From NCBI GenBank assembly GCA_964463355.1, contig CAYXBP010000004.1:1-64000 (forward strand): 64,000 nucleotides of DNA, given 5' to 3'. Origin of the DNA: Firm-04 sp964463355. Lineage in GTDB: Bacteria; Bacillota; Clostridia; Oscillospirales; Ruminococcaceae. The position numbers and the translations under genes were made by a program. The notes under the pieces were generated by a model, which was not told the origin of the DNA, ran no database searches, and saw only the letters and a list, made by a program, of their open reading frames with translations. This document shows positions 61,522-64,000 of this stretch, one piece after another; the first letter of the stretch is position 1; each line of letters opens with the position of its first letter.

Positions 61522-61968
61522 ATGGCAGGAACAAAGGATAACGCAATCCTCCGCCTGTACAGCATACAGGGACTTGACGGAGAATCGAATCAAACAGATT
61601 TGAATTCTACTTGCCGCTATGCATTCACCCCCGAAGAGGTGACGATACGCTATAAAGAATCTGGACTGGATGAAAACAACGCGCCCGATACAGTCATTAC
61701 GGTGCTGCCAAGACGGGTAGTGACCATCCAGCGTGTTGGTGAGTTTTGCATGGACTTGCTTTTGGAAGAGGGCGTTACACATCATACGACCTATACTGTT
61801 CCAGAGGGGCAAGTGCCGCTGACAATTTACACCGAAAAAGTACGGTTTCGTTTTGATGAACACGGCGGTATGATGCTGGTTCGCTATTCACTTGATTTGA
61901 ATGACATGATCCATACCACGCATTCCATACGGTTTTTGGTGGAGTGTCATGACGATCTTCAAACATGA
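61522..61968 (+). CDS. DUF1934 beta-barrel protein (YwiB-like)
   Basis: A 148-residue protein of the DUF1934 family, a lipocalin-like beta barrel of unknown function. Visible strands include AILRLYSIQGLDGE, RYAFTPEEVTIRYKESGLD, VITVLPRRVVTIQRVGE and RFRFDEHGGMMLVRYSLDLN. In Bacillus subtilis the homologue ywiB sits directly upstream of argS, exactly as here, which supports the assignment. ATG 61522 follows the ddl stop by one base with GGGGTG close upstream. Ends 43 bp before the argS start. Confidence 0.88.
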   Translation: MAGTKDNAILRLYSIQGLDGESNQTDLNSTCRYAFTPEEVTIRYKESGLDENNAPDTVITVLPRRVVTIQRVGEFCMDLLLEEGVTHHTTYTVPEGQVPLTIYTEKVRFRFDEHGGMMLVRYSLDLNDMIHTTHSIRFLVECHDDLQT

Positions 61969-62011
61969 TATATTCAACAGATCTCTTCTATACAGAAAGG
62001 AGCGCTGCATT

Positions 62012-63700
62012 TTGAACAGCATTGCTGCTGCATCCTCGAATGCGCATTCGATTATCGTTGATGCCATGGGGCGACTGGTTGCCGATGGTACATTCCCTGC
62101 CGAGCCATTGCCCGGTTTTATTATTGAAATTCCCGCTGACCGTTCCCACGGCGATTTTGCCTCCAACGTGGCAATGGTTTGCGCAAGGACGTTGCATATG
62201 GCTCCTCGAAAGATCGCTGAAGCAATTGCAGATGCCTTGATTCTCGATGGCACTATGTTCTCCCGCGTGGAGATCGCAGGCCCTGGTTTTTTGAATTTCT
62301 TCCTTTCCTCTTCGTGGTACGATACTGTCATTCACAGCGTCATGGAGGAAGGTGATGCTTACGGTCAAATCGCAATCGGTGCGGGCAAGCGGGTTTTGGT
62401 GGAATTTGTTTCGGCAAACCCTACTGGACCTATGCATGTGGGCAATGCCCGTGGTGGCGCAATCGGCGACTGTTTGGCATCTGTACTGAATGCCGCAGGC
62501 TACAAGGCTGACCGTGAGTTCTATATCAATGATGCTGGTAACCAGATTGAAAAATTTGCAACTTCCCTGGAGGTGCGCTATTTGCAGGCTTGTGGTCAGG
62601 ATATCATGATGCCTGAGGATGCCTATCAGGGTGAGGATATTATCGCTCATGCCAAGAATTTTTATGCCGAGCATCAGGATGCCTACGCAGGTGATGATTC
62701 CAAAGCACGTCGCGATGCCCTTGTGGCATTTGCACTGCCTAAAAATATCCAGGGGCTGAAAGATGATCTGCTCCAGTATCGCATTGAGTACGACCGCTGG
62801 TTCGCAGAAAGTACACTGCACGCTGACGGTAGCGTGGCGGAAATCATTCAACAATTGAAGGACAGCGGCTACACCTACGAGAAAGAAGGTGCGCTGTGGT
62901 TTAAGGCGGAGGAATTAGGCGCAGATAAAGATTTTGTGATCGTGCGTTCTAATGGTATCCCCACTTATGTGGTGCCCGATATTGCATATCACTATAACAA
63001 ACTTGTGACTCGTGGGTATGATCAGGCGATTGATATTCTGGGAGCAGATCACCACGGTTATGTGCCTCGTCTAAAAGCAGCACTGACTGCATTGGGCGTA
63101 GATGCTTCACGACTCACCGTGGTTTTGATGCAGATGGTTGCTGTGATGCGTGACGGCAAGCCTGTTAAGCAATCCAAACGCAGCGGTAAAGCACTAACAC
63201 TGGTAACGCTGCTGGAGGATATTCCAGTGGATGCAGCAAGATTCTTTTTCAATCTCCGTGAAGCAAATTCGCATTTTGAGTTTGACCTCGATCTGGCAGT
63301 CGAAAAATCTTCTTCCAACCCTGTCTACTACGTGCAGTATGCCCATGCACGTCTTTGCAGCCTGATCCGTACCCTTGCCGATGAGGGCGTTACTGTCCCA
63401 GATGTAAATGCTGCAAATCTCTCTCTGCTGCAATCTGTGCCAGAACGTGAGTTGATACGCCAACTGGCTGTTCTGCCAGTGGAAATCGAAAATGCAGCCA
63501 AACAGCTTGACCCCTCAAAACTTACCAAATATGCAGTGGAATTGGCATCTATGTTTCATAAGTTCTATGATGCCTGCAAGGTCAAGGATGCAGAATCCCC
63601 TGCTTTGCGTGATGCACGTCTTCTGCTGTGTGCGGCGACTCGTCAGGTGCTTTGCAACGCACTAACGATGTTGAAAGTAACGTCTCCCGAAAAAATGTAA
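62012..63700 (+). CDS. argS: Arginyl-tRNA synthetase
   Basis: Class I synthetase charging tRNA-Arg. Roughly 562 residues. It has the N-terminal Add-1 domain (PADRSHGDFASNVAM), the HIGH equivalent VEFVSANPTGPMHVGNARGG, the KMSK equivalent KPVKQSKRSGKALTL and the C-terminal DALR anticodon domain (about 440-562, YAHARLCSLIRT). I chose the TTG at 62012: AAAGGAG lies 9 nt upstream, and longer frames overlap the DUF1934 gene without a ribosome binding site. Third gene of the ddl operon. Confidence 0.96.
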   Translation: MNSIAAASSNAHSIIVDAMGRLVADGTFPAEPLPGFIIEIPADRSHGDFASNVAMVCARTLHMAPRKIAEAIADALILDGTMFSRVEIAGPGFLNFFLSSSWYDTVIHSVMEEGDAYGQIAIGAGKRVLVEFVSANPTGPMHVGNARGGAIGDCLASVLNAAGYKADREFYINDAGNQIEKFATSLEVRYLQACGQDIMMPEDAYQGEDIIAHAKNFYAEHQDAYAGDDSKARRDALVAFALPKNIQGLKDDLLQYRIEYDRWFAESTLHADGSVAEIIQQLKDSGYTYEKEGALWFKAEELGADKDFVIVRSNGIPTYVVPDIAYHYNKLVTRGYDQAIDILGADHHGYVPRLKAALTALGVDASRLTVVLMQMVAVMRDGKPVKQSKRSGKALTLVTLLEDIPVDAARFFFNLREANSHFEFDLDLAVEKSSSNPVYYVQYAHARLCSLIRTLADEGVTVPDVNAANLSLLQSVPERELIRQLAVLPVEIENAAKQLDPSKLTKYAVELASMFHKFYDACKVKDAESPALRDARLLLCAATRQVLCNALTMLKVTSPEKM

Positions 63701-63702
63701 AG

Positions 63703-63720
63703 GGTTACAATCTTGTAACC
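63703..63720. promoter_or_regulatory. Perfect 18-bp palindrome after argS
   Basis: GGTTACAA-TC-TTGTAACC, 2 bp after the argS stop. As RNA it is a tight hairpin without T run, so a protein site is as likely as a terminator. A related half-site pair GTTAAC-n6-GTAAC lies at 63829-63845. Nothing else is recognised in the roughly 285-bp gap except the -10 listed next. Confidence 0.4.
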
Positions 63721-63866
63721 TATTTGGCACCGCATTTGCTCTGGATGATACGATTTGGCATAAAATTTTCGGTATTTTGGACAATACAGCCCTCCAAAAA
63801 TTGCCGTTCTGACGAATATTCACAGTCTGTTAACAAATCGGTAACAAACCACATGGCGAAATATGC

Positions 63867-63872
63867 TACAAT
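63867..63872 (+). promoter_or_regulatory. Possible extended -10 of the last gene
   Basis: TACAAT preceded by TATGC (TGn extension). No good -35 is present at 17 bp. It is about 115 bp upstream of the next start codon. Confidence 0.4.
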
Positions 63873-63985
63873 TATTGTGGTTTCGATTATCGTACTGTTT
63901 CTCTCTGGGATATTTATATCGTAAGTCACCAGTGAATCAGGTATCCTAAGAATAGAAATCATGAAGAAAGCGAAGGGATTTCACT

Positions 63986-64000
63986 ATGCCTAACAGACCG
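63986..64000 (+). CDS. Start of an unidentified gene, cut by the window end
   Basis: AAGGGA lies 7 nt before an ATG at 63986, and the frame reads MPNRP to the edge. Function cannot be told from five residues. Confidence 0.5.

Noticed and set aside
63628..63924. 98-codon frame overlapping the argS end
   Set aside because: Starts inside argS in another frame, crosses the palindrome and the extended -10, and has no ribosome binding site despite a hydrophobic end.

Overview
The window reads as a chromosomal segment of a cellulolytic, cellulosome-forming Firmicute close to Ruminococcus (Oscillospiraceae/Ruminococcaceae). The evidence is four secreted proteins with full type I dockerins, one with half a dockerin, one small cohesin-plus-dockerin adaptor scaffoldin resembling ScaC, a GH9-CBM3c cellulase, a cellobiose 2-epimerase of the type known from Ruminococcus albus, meso-diaminopimelate dehydrogenase, AAAGGAG-type ribosome binding sites and TTG/GTG starts. 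I see no insertion sequence, prophage, integrase or CRISPR array.

Layout. 1-4.2 kb: end of tRNA-Gly, a small membrane protein, rlmB and a large membrane protein that looks like a catalytically dead P-type ATPase. 4.2-10.5 kb (minus): operon alr-ung-metF-metH activation subunit-metH-dtd. 10.7-12.3 kb (minus): prfC. 12.8-16.5 kb (plus): ScaC-like scaffoldin, glyA, a CPA2 antiporter. 16.7-18.2 kb (minus): nif3-like and trmK, divergent from a CE2 esterase-galK-murD-like-GT2 operon (18.3-23.3 kb). 23.4-31.3 kb: secA, cellobiose 2-epimerase, the GH9 cellulase and a dockerin-phosphodiester glycosidase fusion. 31.3-39 kb: rarA, an AEC transporter, DegV, ddh, HU with a DUF6465 partner, a class B PBP and an amidase. 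39-43 kb: two-component system and a lipid-linked oligosaccharide flippase-like protein. 43-48 kb: azlCD, an Asn/Gln-rich small protein, serC-membrane protein-serA, queH. 48-56 kb (minus): a 1923-residue intracellular leucine-rich-repeat protein with a decad-repeat segment, then an Asp23 protein and fakA. 56-64 kb: a dockerin-bearing Cthe_2159-like protein, tex, then ddl-DUF1934-argS and the first codons of another gene.

How the genes work together. The dockerin proteins share a near-identical first F-hand helix (pattern xILLNRxLxED), which suggests one cohesin specificity. The scaffoldin's own dockerin has the same pattern, so it could plug into a primary scaffoldin and recruit a second enzyme class through its single cohesin. 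Cellobiose 2-epimerase and galactokinase would process sugars released outside. A cell-wall theme recurs (alr, ddl, ddh, murD-like, PBP, amidase, flippase, two-component system). FakA and the unlinked DegV protein could form a fatty-acid kinase pair.

Promoters have a strong common style: most are -35/17 bp/-10 with TTGCAA as the most frequent -35 and a TGn extension before TATAAT. The items most worth following up are the giant LRR/decad-repeat protein, the pseudo-P-type ATPase, the dockerin-phosphodiester glycosidase, and two genes whose ribosome binding site is separated from the start codon by a hairpin.
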